DNA of 24,645 bases from an uncultured Bacilli bacterium (GCA_947630585.1 CANRIE010000109.1:1-24645), one strand, 5' to 3'. Shown: positions 14,912-23,606, numbered from the stretch's first letter. Numbers and translations are program-made. The notes: a model not told the origin generated them from the sequence alone.

Positions 14912-16645
14912 ATGAAATCAAGAACTAAAAAAAAGAAAAAATTAAAAGTTAAAAATTGTTTAGTCTTTGTTGTTATAATTGCCTTAATAGTAGGTATAGT
15001 TTTTGCGGTTTCTAAACTTAATTTTCAGGTTCCGGTACTAAACACCAAAAGTATTGGTTATTTAGGAAGTACTAATTCAGTTATTAAAACTTATAAATTA
15101 GAGAAAAAGGAAACTGAAGATAAAGAAGAGATAGAAGAATTTGTAAGTTCAGATGATTTAGTAAGAGGAGTGAAGGTTGATTATTATCCAAAAAGTACTT
15201 ATAATTATGAAGATAATGAATATGTAAAAATAATATATAAAGATAAAAATTATTATGTTTTAAAAGATAGTATAAAAAAGACAAGAGAAGATACAGTTTT
15301 AGAAACTGAACTTTATGTAAGAACTGCAAATAACTTGCTTAAAACTCTAGATGGTAGTTTAGGAACTTTAGTTAATAAAGGGGATAAATTAGAAATAACC
15401 GGGTTTAATAAATTATTAGATGATGGAACAATTGATTATTATAAAGTAAAAAAAGACGCGGAAGAAGGCTACTATTACGGAGAATACTTAGTAGAAACCG
15501 AAGAAGAAGCTAAAAAGAATTATGATGAAGAAGGAATTTATAAAACTCATTTAGCAAGAGTTGGAAAATTAGGTGGAGGAAGTGCTGGAAACTTAGATTA
15601 TTATCCAGTTACTAAGCCTGAGTTTCAAGATAACAAGATGCCTCCAGAAGTTTATGCCTTATATATAAATGGGTCAAAAGGAATTAAAAACTCAATTGAT
15701 TCTTATATTGAATATGCTAAAACAACGAAGATAAATGCTTTTGTTGTTGACATTAAAGATAATACAGTTCCAGCTTATCAAAGTGAAGTTTATAAAGAAT
15801 TATCACCAACTAATTATAAATATGCTAATAATAGTATCGAAGATTATAAAGAAGCAATTAAGAAACTTAAAGATAATGGTTTTTATGTAATTGGAAGAAT
15901 TACAACATTTAAAGATGACTACTATGCTCTTGATAATAAAGATGATGCTATAGGTAAAAAAAGTGGAGGATTACTTCAACAAGGTGGTTCTTACTGGCCA
16001 AGTCCTTTTAAAAGAGGCGTTTGGGAGTTTACAATTAAATTAGCTAAAGAAGCGGTTAACTTATTTGGTTTTAACGAAATTCAATTTGATTATGTAAGAT
16101 TTCCAGATAGATTAACAAGTATTGAATCAACAATAGATTATCGAAATACTTATGGTGAAGAAAAAGCTCAAGCTATTCAAAGATTTTTGATGTATGCAAC
16201 ACATATGCTTCACGATATGGGAGTTTATGTATCAGCTGATGTATTTGGAGAATCATCTTGGGGTTATGTAACTGCGTATGGTCAATACTTTCCTGCAATT
16301 AGTAATGTTGTTGATGCAATAAGTGCGATGCCTTATACAGACCATTTTGAAAAAAATCCTAGTAATTGGGAAAATCCATATACAACAATGCTTAATTGGG
16401 GGAAGACGGCAGCAGAAAGACAAACGGAAACTCCAACTCCAGCAATTGCTAGAACTTGGATAACAGCTTATGATACCCCATATTGGAACCCATATGTTAC
16501 TTATAATGGTGCTATGCTTGAAAAACAAATTGAAGGCTTATATGAAGCTGGGTTAACTGGAGGCTACATGACTTGGAATAGTGGCAGTAATTTAGCCAAA
16601 TACAAAACACAATTTAGTGCATTTAATAGGGAGTATAAAAAATGA
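14912..16645 (+). CDS. Membrane-anchored putative glycoside hydrolase (DUF4015/PF13200-like) with SH3-like region
   Basis: Protein of 577 residues. A lysine-rich start (KSRTKKKKKLKVKN) precedes one membrane helix (about 16-34), placing the rest outside the cell. Residues about 75-195 look like SH3-type strands (KVDYYPKSTYNYED... and LYVRTANNLLKTLDGSLGTL). From about 225 a TIM-barrel-type domain follows. It includes FVVDIKD, YVIGRITTFKDDYYA, the FGFNEIQFDYVRFPD strand with likely acidic catalytic residues, VYVSADVFGESSWG, DAISAMPYTDHF and GGYMTWNSGSN. These match the PF13200 putative glycoside hydrolase family, suggesting a cell-wall or capsule polysaccharide substrate. ATG 14912 is preferred over TTG 14882; AAGGA (14900-14904) is the ribosome site. 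The stop overlaps the next start (ATGA), indicating coupling with yutD. Confidence 0.87.
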   Translation: MKSRTKKKKKLKVKNCLVFVVIIALIVGIVFAVSKLNFQVPVLNTKSIGYLGSTNSVIKTYKLEKKETEDKEEIEEFVSSDDLVRGVKVDYYPKSTYNYEDNEYVKIIYKDKNYYVLKDSIKKTREDTVLETELYVRTANNLLKTLDGSLGTLVNKGDKLEITGFNKLLDDGTIDYYKVKKDAEEGYYYGEYLVETEEEAKKNYDEEGIYKTHLARVGKLGGGSAGNLDYYPVTKPEFQDNKMPPEVYALYINGSKGIKNSIDSYIEYAKTTKINAFVVDIKDNTVPAYQSEVYKELSPTNYKYANNSIEDYKEAIKKLKDNGFYVIGRITTFKDDYYALDNKDDAIGKKSGGLLQQGGSYWPSPFKRGVWEFTIKLAKEAVNLFGFNEIQFDYVRFPDRLTSIESTIDYRNTYGEEKAQAIQRFLMYATHMLHDMGVYVSADVFGESSWGYVTAYGQYFPAISNVVDAISAMPYTDHFEKNPSNWENPYTTMLNWGKTAAERQTETPTPAIARTWITAYDTPYWNPYVTYNGAMLEKQIEGLYEAGLTGGYMTWNSGSNLAKYKTQFSAFNREYKK

Positions 16646-16929
16646 TAAAATTAGAAAATACCGAATATGAAATACTAGAAAATATAAACAATTGTTTAAA
16701 TAAGGAAGAATTAGAAAGTAAATACACAGATTACTTTGAACCATTTGATTATATTTTAGGAGATTATGCTTATAATAAATTAAGATTAAAAGGTTTCTGT
16801 GATAAATCAAATAGTAGATTTAGTAAAATAAATGATATAGCAATGAAAGATAATTATTTAAAAGAAAGATGTGCTTATCATTGTAATTATTTCTTAATTA
16901 AAAAGGTTAAAAATAAAGTTGTCAATTAA
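16642..16929 (+). CDS. yutD: YutD-family protein
   Basis: Protein of 95 residues. The family pattern is visible: a start like KLENTEYEILENINNCLNKE, then the conserved YDYILGDYAYNKLRLKGFC core (FDYILGDYAYNKLRLKGFCD here). The end is ...YLKERCAYHCNYFLIKKVKN with a cysteine pair (ERCAYHC). YutD/DUF1027 proteins are small cytosolic proteins of Bacilli without a settled function. The start overlaps the preceding hydrolase stop by 4 bases, so translation is probably coupled. A strong terminator follows. Confidence 0.85.
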   Translation: MIKLENTEYEILENINNCLNKEELESKYTDYFEPFDYILGDYAYNKLRLKGFCDKSNSRFSKINDIAMKDNYLKERCAYHCNYFLIKKVKNKVVN

Positions 16930-16933
16930 ATAC

Positions 16934-16969
16934 GAAAATATGTAAACTAGAAACATATTTTCTTTTTTT
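16934..16969 (+). terminator. Intrinsic terminator after yutD
   Basis: GAAAATATGT (16934-16943), 9-base loop, ACATATTTTC (16953-16962), then seven T. Confidence 0.88.
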
Positions 16970-16973
16970 AGTA

Positions 16974-17002
16974 TTGAATAATTTATTAAGATAATTTATA
17001 AT
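16974..17002 (+). promoter_or_regulatory. Promoter of the first tandem paralog
   Basis: TTGAAT (16974-16979), 17-base spacer, TATAAT (16997-17002). The expected start, about 17009, falls on the ribosome site, giving a leader of only about 12 bases. Confidence 0.7.
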
Positions 17003-17020
17003 TATTGCAAGGTGTGTGTG

Positions 17021-17842
17021 ATGGAAAATAAAATATCGAAAATATCTATTATAGTTAGTATTATTATATTATTAGTAGTAGTGGGGTTATTAGGCTACAA
17101 TTATTTATTAAAGGGGAAATATGTTTTAAATGTTTATAATGATGATAATAATGAAGGACATTATTGCTATAATGATGATGTTATAGGACAATCTTGTACT
17201 AAAATAGCTTTTACTATCAAAACAGAAAGTAAGGATGCTAAAATTAAAACTTTTGATGATAATCATTTCTTTATGTTATATGATGATAATGGGTTAAAAT
17301 TATATGATATTAAGAATAAACAAACTAAAAAAATTGATTTAGAGAATGAGTATGATAATTATACTATTGTTTTAAATCAAGATAAACAAACTATAGGAAT
17401 AATTTATCAAATAAGAAATTCTAATTCTATTTATTATGAAGGTTATTATAATATTATAACTAACAAAAAGATGTATGACAATAAATATGTAAGCATATCT
17501 CCTGTTCTTGTAAATGATAAATATTTAGAAGCAGTAGAGAATATAAATGGTAATTGTAAAGTTTATTTATTAGATAGTGATTTAGAAAAAGAAGAATTAG
17601 TTATGCCTAGTAAAAGTGGACTTATGGATATTTCTATAAAAACATATCAAGGTAAGAATTTATATATTGGAGAAGAATCTACTCAAGATGGTAATTATAT
17701 AAGTATTTATTCTAATAAAAAAGAAATAATAATTACTGATTCAAAAGATAAATTTGATTATTCAGTTGAAGATGGAACTTTATATATCAATAATAATAAT
17801 GTTATTAAAAAATTTGATTTTGATGGTAAGATAATTAATTAA
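17021..17842 (+). CDS. Membrane-anchored extracytoplasmic protein, tandem paralog 1 (C-terminally truncated)
   Basis: Protein of 273 residues with a membrane helix at about 8-30 and the rest outside. It shares with the next two genes the sequence order KYVLNVYND, a cysteine pair (CYNDDVIGQSC), AFTIKTESKDAKI, LYDDNGLKLYDIKN, IGIIYQ..., GYYNI...KKMYDNKYVSIS and LYINNNNVIKKFDFDGK. The alternating strands and xLYDIK-type repeats suggest a beta-propeller-like fold. It stops at GKIIN, where the relatives continue for 140-300 residues. Sequence after the stop still matches them (see 17843-17878), so it is a shortened copy. ATG 17021 is preferred over GTG 17012; AAGGTG (17009-17014) is the ribosome site. 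Function unknown. Confidence 0.75.
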   Translation: MENKISKISIIVSIIILLVVVGLLGYNYLLKGKYVLNVYNDDNNEGHYCYNDDVIGQSCTKIAFTIKTESKDAKIKTFDDNHFFMLYDDNGLKLYDIKNKQTKKIDLENEYDNYTIVLNQDKQTIGIIYQIRNSNSIYYEGYYNIITNKKMYDNKYVSISPVLVNDKYLEAVENINGNCKVYLLDSDLEKEELVMPSKSGLMDISIKTYQGKNLYIGEESTQDGNYISIYSNKKEIIITDSKDKFDYSVEDGTLYINNNNVIKKFDFDGKIIN

Positions 17843-17878
17843 TTTGAACAAATAATTAATATTATTTTAAAATTATAA
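17843..17878 (+). pseudogene. In-frame remnant of the lost C-terminus of paralog 1
   Basis: Immediately after the TAA at 17840-17842, the same frame reads FEQIINIILKL before another stop. The relatives read FKQIINNNVIY (at 20757) and VKQIINNYVIY (at 18819) at the equivalent place. This marks a longer ancestral gene that lost its 3' part through a stop and deletion. Confidence 0.6.
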
Positions 17879-17921
17879 TGTTGGATGTGGATGTAAATAA
17901 TTATTTACGAGGTAGGAAGAT

Positions 17922-19676
17922 ATGGAAAATAATGTAAATCAAGAAGTTCAAGAACCACAAAAGAAAAGTAAGAAAAATAAAATAATAACTCTTGTAATTA
18001 TAATATTAGTTATATTTTTAATAGGAGGTTTAGCTTTTATTGAATATAATGTTTTATCCAAAGATAATGATACTAATGATTATGATAATCAAGAAGAAAA
18101 ATATACTTTAGATGTATATAAAGATGAATATGGTTATTGTGAAAGAAAAAGTGAATATTGCAATACTTTAGCTTTTACAGTTGATGCTGAAAGTAAGAAT
18201 GCTAAAATATTATTAATTGAGAGTAATTTCATATTATATGAAGATAATGGTTTAAAAACATATGATATAAAAAATCAAAATATAGAAAAAATTAATTTAG
18301 ATGAGTATGGCGAAATAAAAAATATTTTAATAAGTGATGATGAAACTAAAATAGTAGGAATTATCTATAAAGAAAAGAATAGTGAATATATTGGATATTA
18401 TAATTTAAAATTAAATAAAAAAATGTATGAAAATAAATATACATCTATTTCTAAAACTGAAACTGAAGAATATCTAAATGCTTATAATGGTGGTAATGAT
18501 AAAATTAAAAGTTTTCTTTTAAAAACGGATGAAGAAAAAATAGAAATAGAAGGTAGAGAAGTAGACTCAAATTCTTGTGGCACGTTTTTTGAAGTCAATA
18601 AAGTTAATAATAAATTTTTCTATTATGAAGATGAGGGATGTAATAGTTTTAATTACGAAAAAATTTATTCTAATGAAAAGAAAGTAATTGCATCTAATGT
18701 TAACGAAAGTATGGTAGCAATTTATAAAGATAATTTATATGTCTTAGACAATAATACTATTAAAAAATTTGATGTTGATGGAAATGAATTAAAAAGTATT
18801 AATTTTAATAAGGATAATGTAAAGCAAATTATTAATAATTATGTTATTTATATTGATAATGATAATTATTTAAGTTTAATGAATATAGATGATAATAATG
18901 AAAAAAAACAGTTTGTTAAATGGGATTCAAATAAATTAGTTTATGATGATTTTTCAACTTATTATTCGAAAGAAGAGTTAGATAGATTAGGAAAAAATAC
19001 AGAAGAAGGAATATACCTCTTAACTTATTATTATAATGATGCTAAAGATGAAAATGGTAATTATGGAATGGAATATTGTTATACCATTGATCATGATGTA
19101 AAAGTTTATCCAATTGATCATCCAATGGGAGGACGTGCTAAACCTGTTTTATACTTATATCCAACTAAGAAAACAAAAATAACAGTTAAATTTGCTCATC
19201 CTGAATATTTAATGACTACTTATCCAAAATATAAAGGTAAATGGGAAGTAATTGCTAGTCCTAATGGTGATTTAAGTGATAAAGATAACAAATATTATTA
19301 TGCTTTATATTGGGATGAAGTGAGACATTCTGAGGTTGATTTCAAAGAAGGATTTTATGTAACTCGCGATAACGCAATTAATTTCTTAGAAGAAAAATTA
19401 ACTTTAATTGGTTTAAATGCTAAAGAAAGAAATGAATTTATAATGTATTGGTTACCAATTTTAGAAAGTAATAAGAAAAGTTTAGTATATTTTGAATTAA
19501 CTAAGGAAAGAGAATCAAATAATAAATTAATTATTAATCCTAAACCAGATTCAATGCTTCGAATAGCAATACATATTAAAAAAGTAGATAAGAAGATTAA
19601 TATCAAAGAACAAAAGTTAGAAACATTTAATAGGTATGGCTTTAGTGCTATTGAATGGGGTGGCATGGTTTATTAA
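17922..19676 (+). CDS. Membrane-anchored extracytoplasmic protein, tandem paralog 2, with KPVLYLYP C-terminal domain
   Basis: Protein of 584 residues. A charged N-terminus leads to a membrane helix (about 21-42). Then comes the propeller-like region shared with its neighbours (about 60-330), including cysteine pairs CERKSEYC and, further on, SNSCG...DEGCNS. A C-terminal domain of about 180 residues (from about 406) begins RAKPVLYLYPTKKTKITV. It continues with KWEVIASPNGDL, YYALYWDE, EGFYVTRDNAINFLEEKLTLIGL, NEFIMYWLPILE, NPKPDSMLRIAIHIKK and FSAIEWGG. I recognise this as a widespread uncharacterised KPVIYLYP-type domain found in exported proteins, but cannot assign a function. The ribosome site AGGTAGGAAG lies just before ATG 17922. 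It is probably co-transcribed with the 19698 gene, 21 bases downstream. Confidence 0.78.
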   Translation: MENNVNQEVQEPQKKSKKNKIITLVIIILVIFLIGGLAFIEYNVLSKDNDTNDYDNQEEKYTLDVYKDEYGYCERKSEYCNTLAFTVDAESKNAKILLIESNFILYEDNGLKTYDIKNQNIEKINLDEYGEIKNILISDDETKIVGIIYKEKNSEYIGYYNLKLNKKMYENKYTSISKTETEEYLNAYNGGNDKIKSFLLKTDEEKIEIEGREVDSNSCGTFFEVNKVNNKFFYYEDEGCNSFNYEKIYSNEKKVIASNVNESMVAIYKDNLYVLDNNTIKKFDVDGNELKSINFNKDNVKQIINNYVIYIDNDNYLSLMNIDDNNEKKQFVKWDSNKLVYDDFSTYYSKEELDRLGKNTEEGIYLLTYYYNDAKDENGNYGMEYCYTIDHDVKVYPIDHPMGGRAKPVLYLYPTKKTKITVKFAHPEYLMTTYPKYKGKWEVIASPNGDLSDKDNKYYYALYWDEVRHSEVDFKEGFYVTRDNAINFLEEKLTLIGLNAKERNEFIMYWLPILESNKKSLVYFELTKERESNNKLIINPKPDSMLRIAIHIKKVDKKINIKEQKLETFNRYGFSAIEWGGMVY

Positions 19677-19697
19677 AAGAAATGAGGTAGAAGAGTT

Positions 19698-21086
19698 ATG
19701 GGAAAAAATAAAAAGAAAATAATTATAGCAATTTCAGTTTTGATTTTAGGGATAGTAGCAATTTTAATAGCTTTTAAACTTAATCAAAACAAAGATTTAA
19801 ATAATAATAATAACAATAACAATCCTGAATATAATGATAACAATCAGGATAATAATCAAGATAATGATAATGATGATGATGATAATTCAGAAGAACCTGA
19901 TGATAATCCTGAAGATACAAATAATCAAGATGAAGAAGATGAAAATAAAGATAAGGATAAAGAAGAGGAGACTAAACCAGATACAGATAAACCAAACACC
20001 GATAATCCAAGTACTACAACGAAGCCTGAAGTTGAAACCTATACTTTAAATGTATATAAAGATGCAAGTAATAAATATTGTATAGAAAAAAGTAATACTT
20101 GCAGTAAAGTAGCTTTTGCAATTAAAGCAGATACAAATAATGCCAAAGTAGTTGCTTTTGATGATAATAATTTATTCTTATTATATAGTGACAATGGTTT
20201 AAAACTATATGATATTAAGAAAAGTAGTAGTACTAAATTAAATTTAGGAAGCAATATTAGCATTAGTAAATTTATTTTAAGTTCTAATAAAGATAAAGTA
20301 GTTGGTTTAATTTATAAAGAAGGAAATAGTAAATATTATGGTTATTATAATATTAATAGTTCCAAGAAGTTTTATGAAAATAAATATGTATCAATTACAG
20401 AATCCAGTTATAAAGATTACTTATTTGGAGTAAGTGAAAGAGTTGATAATATTACAACTTACGCTTTGTTAAAAGCAAATGAAAATAAGGTAGTAATATC
20501 TGATAAAGATGATGGTTGTGGAGGTTTAAGGTTTACAATAGATAGTTATAATGGTGCTAATTTATATAAATCAGAAATTACTTGCATGGGCGCAGATATT
20601 AAAATATTTTCTAATACTAGTAAATTACTTGAAACTTTTGTAAGTAATGATTATTATTCTATTTATAATGGTAATTTATATGTAAATTCTGATAACATTG
20701 TTAAAAAATATGATTATAATGGTAATATAATTTCAAGTAATAATTTAGATGGGGTGTTTAAACAAATAATTAATAATAATGTTATTTATGTTAAAGATAA
20801 TAGTTTAATGATACAAGATATTAATACTAAAAATAGTATTAAAGTTGATGATTGGGATAATGAGAATTATCAATATCTTGGTCTTGATTCACAAATTATT
20901 GGTTCATCTGGCTATTATTCTAAAGATAAATTAGCAAGTATTAATAAATTAATTTCTGAAAATGTAACTTCAGATGGTATATATTTAGTTGTAAGTTATA
21001 AAAAGAGTATTGATAATAAATATGGAATAATTTATTTTTATAAAGATAATGCTATAAAAAAATATTTAATTACAAAAACTAATTAA
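19698..21086 (+). CDS. Membrane-anchored extracytoplasmic protein, tandem paralog 3, with long Asn/Asp/Glu linker
   Basis: Protein of 462 residues. A lysine-rich start and membrane helix (about 7-27) are followed by an 84-residue linker of Asn, Asp, Glu, Lys, Thr and Pro (about 31-114). Then comes the shared region from TYTLNVYKD to about residue 400, with cysteine pairs (CIEKSNTC; CGG... and TCMG). It ends ...DGIYLVVSYKKS...YFYKDNAIKKYLI and lacks the KPVLYLYP domain of paralog 2. The linker probably spans the cell wall. GAGGT (19683-19687) is the ribosome site. Function unknown; perhaps a surface sensor or binding protein. The operon ends at the terminator at 21096. Confidence 0.77.
   Translation: MGKNKKKIIIAISVLILGIVAILIAFKLNQNKDLNNNNNNNNPEYNDNNQDNNQDNDNDDDDNSEEPDDNPEDTNNQDEEDENKDKDKEEETKPDTDKPNTDNPSTTTKPEVETYTLNVYKDASNKYCIEKSNTCSKVAFAIKADTNNAKVVAFDDNNLFLLYSDNGLKLYDIKKSSSTKLNLGSNISISKFILSSNKDKVVGLIYKEGNSKYYGYYNINSSKKFYENKYVSITESSYKDYLFGVSERVDNITTYALLKANENKVVISDKDDGCGGLRFTIDSYNGANLYKSEITCMGADIKIFSNTSKLLETFVSNDYYSIYNGNLYVNSDNIVKKYDYNGNIISSNNLDGVFKQIINNNVIYVKDNSLMIQDINTKNSIKVDDWDNENYQYLGLDSQIIGSSGYYSKDKLASINKLISENVTSDGIYLVVSYKKSIDNKYGIIYFYKDNAIKKYLITKTN
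19788..20039 (+). repeat. Low-complexity AAT/GAT codon tract
   Basis: Runs of AAT, GAT, AAC and GAA codons encode the acidic/asparagine linker of paralog 3. Tracts of this type can change length by slippage. Confidence 0.7.
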
Positions 21087-21095
21087 TAGAAATTT

Positions 21096-21120
21096 GAGAC
21101 CTAAAAGGTTTCTTTTTTTT
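21096..21120 (+). terminator. Intrinsic terminator of the paralog operon
   Basis: GAGACC (21096-21101), loop TAAAA, GGTTTC (21107-21112), then eight T. One G-T pair. Confidence 0.75.
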
Positions 21121-21159
21121 GAAAAAATAAAAAAAATAAGTAAAAAAATGCAAAAATAC

Positions 21160-21187
21160 TTGAAATAATAAATAAATATGGTAAAAT
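21160..21187 (+). promoter_or_regulatory. Promoter of the DUF1292 gene
   Basis: TTGAAA (21160-21165), 16-base spacer ending TGG, TAAAAT (21182-21187). The expected start near 21194 excludes the in-frame ATG at 21186 and supports ATG 21216. Confidence 0.65.
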
Positions 21188-21215
21188 GAATATAGATGAT
21201 ATGGAGGATAAAATT

Positions 21216-21479
21216 ATGGATGAGAAAAAAATAATTAATATTACACTTGAAAATGGAACAACTGAAGATGTAGAAGTTTTATTGTCTTTTAAGTTTAATG
21301 ACAACAATAAAGAATATTTAATATATACCAAAAATGAAACAGATGATAATGGTAATGTAACGATTTATGTTTCAGGAGTTACTCGGGTTGGAGATGAAGT
21401 TACATTAAGTACTGTAAGTGATGAAACTGAATGGGCAAGAATTAAGGATTTACTAAGAGAATTATCTAAAAACGATTAG
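21216..21479 (+). CDS. DUF1292 (YrzB-like) small acidic protein
   Basis: Cytosolic protein of 87 residues with the family order: ITLENGTTEDVEVLLSFKFNDNNKEYLIYTK, then a valine-rich YVSGVTRVGDEVTL strand pair, then a helical end with EWARIKDLLREL. DUF1292 proteins are common in Firmicutes and have no settled biochemical role. GGAGG (21203-21207) sits 8 bases before ATG 21216. The next gene starts 17 bases after its stop, so the two are probably one operon. Confidence 0.82.
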   Translation: MDEKKIINITLENGTTEDVEVLLSFKFNDNNKEYLIYTKNETDDNGNVTIYVSGVTRVGDEVTLSTVSDETEWARIKDLLRELSKND

Positions 21480-21495
21480 TAGGGGGGTGAATAAC

Positions 21496-22632
21496 ATGCA
21501 AAATAACATAACGGCTTTAAATATTGTAGAAGGATTTAAAAATAATAAGATTATAAAAGTAACACCTGGTAAATATGCTAAACCAGCTAAGTTGAGTTCT
21601 GGGCAAATTTTTAAGGCAAAGACATCTGCAATTATGGATAAGATAATGGCAATTCCTACGCCAGTAGCAGAAACTAAAAATCCAGAACCAGCACCTCAAG
21701 TTGATACACCTGTTCAAGTTGCTACTTCAACTGCACCTCAAGCAACAAATGTAGCACCACCAGTTGCTGTTGAAAGTCCTAATGATTCAAAAATATTAGA
21801 TAAAGCAGCCAGTGCTAATATCTCTTTTGTTGCACCAAGTAACTCTAAAGATAATGGCGCTCGAAGATTAAAAATTAGTAGTGCAGTTGTGACAAGAACA
21901 AAAAATGCCTTTTTAGCAATGTTAAAAAATGCAGCTACAGCTATTTCTCAAACAGCACCAGTGCCTCAAGAAGAGGTGCCTGAACAGCCTAAAATAAATG
22001 AGGAAGTTAATAATCTTCAAGCAGAAATGCCAATCAATCAAGAAGTAGCTCAACCTCAGTCAAATGAAGTTGAACCACCAACGACTAATGAAGAAGTTGC
22101 AACTCCTGATTCTGGATTTTTCTTAGGTCAAAAATTAAATACCGAATCAATTGCAAACGAAGAGACTGAAGTTACTCCACCAGAAGAAGAGGTGAAAGCA
22201 AATGATATAGAACCTCAAGAAAATGAAGAAAATTATAATTCTCAATCTGAAATAAGTAGGGAAGAAAAAGATGAAAGATTAAATCAAATCTTAAATAATA
22301 ACCAAGCTGGAAAGATAGATATTTTTGAAGCAAGACGTGCTTTAGAAGAAATTGCTAACAGAAAACAAGAAATTAATCAACTAGAAAAAGAAATGGAAGA
22401 AGCTAAAAGAATAAGAGAAACTCAAAACCAAGAATTACTTCAACTACTCGCTGATGCTCCAAAAATAATTGCTGATCTTGATAAAGACAAACTATCAAGA
22501 ACTGAAGAATTAAGTAATCTTCGGGCTGAAATTATTCAATACAGTGACTTACTTAATCAAAAAAGAGGATTCCAAGAAAATAATATAGATAATATGGATT
22601 ATGATAATGATTCATATGGAAAAATGAGATAA
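21496..22632 (+). CDS. Disordered Pro/Glu/Gln-rich protein with C-terminal coiled coil
   Basis: Protein of 378 residues that I do not recognise. Residues 1-50 are basic (KNNKIIKVTPGKYAKPAK). About 52-100 and 150-250 are low-complexity Pro, Glu, Val, Gln, Thr and Asn. A basic patch of about 20 residues lies between them (GARRLKISSAVVTRTKNAF, about 121-139). From about 255 a charged helical region (EARRALEEIANRKQEINQLEKEMEEAKRI begins it) forms a likely coiled coil. There is no signal peptide or membrane helix, so it should be cytosolic, perhaps a scaffold. AGGGGGGTGA (21481-21490) supports ATG 21496 over GTG 21487. It follows the DUF1292 gene closely and ends in a terminator. Its proline- and GCA/CCA-rich codon use contrasts with its Asn/Lys-rich neighbours. 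Confidence 0.75.
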   Translation: MQNNITALNIVEGFKNNKIIKVTPGKYAKPAKLSSGQIFKAKTSAIMDKIMAIPTPVAETKNPEPAPQVDTPVQVATSTAPQATNVAPPVAVESPNDSKILDKAASANISFVAPSNSKDNGARRLKISSAVVTRTKNAFLAMLKNAATAISQTAPVPQEEVPEQPKINEEVNNLQAEMPINQEVAQPQSNEVEPPTTNEEVATPDSGFFLGQKLNTESIANEETEVTPPEEEVKANDIEPQENEENYNSQSEISREEKDERLNQILNNNQAGKIDIFEARRALEEIANRKQEINQLEKEMEEAKRIRETQNQELLQLLADAPKIIADLDKDKLSRTEELSNLRAEIIQYSDLLNQKRGFQENNIDNMDYDNDSYGKMR

Positions 22633-22657
22633 AAGACTAGTGAAAACTAGTTTTTTT
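22632..22657 (+). terminator. Intrinsic terminator
   Basis: ACTAGT (22636-22641), loop GAAA, ACTAGT (22646-22651), then seven T. Flanking A and T runs extend the stem. Confidence 0.8.
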
Positions 22658-22722
22658 GTATAAAAAATTTATTAATTATCATAATATTAGTGAGTCATAA
22701 ATAAACTATTATTAGGTGAAGC

Positions 22723-22923
22723 GTGATACGATTTTTTCTCTTTTTAATAGGATTTGGTTTTGCTATAATTGGATTTATGTATATAATTTTATACTTAAAT
22801 TATTTAACAATCGGCTTTACAATAAAAGAATATTTATGTTTCATAGTTAAACGTTTTGAATGTTTACTTGCTTTATTTGGGATACTTTTAATTATAATTG
22901 CAATATTTAAAAAAGGAGAATAA
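22723..22923 (+). CDS. Small two-helix membrane protein
   Basis: Protein of 66 residues with membrane helices at about 3-27 and 46-63, joined by a short basic loop (KEYLCFIVKRFEC) and ending KKGE. The start is GTG 22723 with AGGTGA (22714-22719) close upstream. The next gene's ribosome site AAAGGAG overlaps its last codons and only 2 bases separate the genes, so they are co-translated. Function unknown. Confidence 0.65.
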   Translation: MIRFFLFLIGFGFAIIGFMYIILYLNYLTIGFTIKEYLCFIVKRFECLLALFGILLIIIAIFKKGE

Positions 22924-22925
22924 AA

Positions 22926-23570
22926 ATGGTATATATATATGATATATTATTAAATTTTAACAATGATTTTTATGAGTTTTATGAATGGGAGAAGAATGAT
23001 TATATTTATCACATCAAAAAAACTCCTATTATTAAAGTTGATGCTAATTTTTTAGATGATTTATTAACTAAAAAAATAATAATTGATGACCCAATTACTT
23101 ATACAATTCAAAATAAAACTGAGTTATTTGATAATAAAAAAACAAAAACTTTAAAATATGTTTGCTTATTAACTGATACTTATAGGGTAATTGGAATCTT
23201 ATTAAATGATGACTTTAGTGTTTCAAAAGTTAGTGATTTAATGCTTGATGAAGCGCTTGATGCGATTGACATTTCAAGAAGATGCAATTTTTCTAATATA
23301 ACATATAATATAGTAGGAACTAGAAAAGATAATATTTTTTTAACAAGAAATGAAATTAAAATCAAAAAGTATTTATTAAGTGAAATAAAAAATGCTTATC
23401 ATGATAATGACAGAGGTAAATTAGAATACTTATATTTTGAATATTTTAATAAAGTTGAAACTGATATTGATAAAATAGTTATAGCTTTAAAAGAATCATT
23501 AACGTTAGAAGTAAACGATAATCATAAAAAGATTTATGAACTTTTAAAGTTAGCGAATAGTAGGTGCTAA
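22926..23570 (+). CDS. Cytosolic protein, DUF3603-like
   Basis: Protein of 214 residues without signal peptide or membrane helix. The N-terminus (MVYIYDILLNFNNDFYEFYE then WEKNDYIYHIKKTPIIKVD) resembles the start of DUF3603 proteins of Bacilli, which have a YDV...FYEWEKDD pattern. The middle has the strand YVCLLTDTYRVIGILL and the C-terminal half is helical and charged. The resemblance is by eye only. AAAGGAG (22912-22918) is the ribosome site. It forms an operon with the small membrane protein upstream. Function unknown. Confidence 0.65.
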   Translation: MVYIYDILLNFNNDFYEFYEWEKNDYIYHIKKTPIIKVDANFLDDLLTKKIIIDDPITYTIQNKTELFDNKKTKTLKYVCLLTDTYRVIGILLNDDFSVSKVSDLMLDEALDAIDISRRCNFSNITYNIVGTRKDNIFLTRNEIKIKKYLLSEIKNAYHDNDRGKLEYLYFEYFNKVETDIDKIVIALKESLTLEVNDNHKKIYELLKLANSRC

Positions 23571-23577
23571 TTAAAAT

Positions 23578-23606
23578 TTGACAAAACTAAAATTATTTGT
23601 TAAAAT
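23578..23606 (+). promoter_or_regulatory. Strong promoter of the ankyrin-repeat gene
   Basis: TTGACA (23578-23583), 17-base spacer ending TGT, TAAAAT (23601-23606). The nearest match to consensus in the window; it starts 8 bases after the previous stop. Confidence 0.75.

Noticed and set aside
19834..20049. Plus-strand frame rich in Ile, Met and Lys
   Set aside because: Shifted reading of the AAT/GAT linker of paralog 3; low complexity only.
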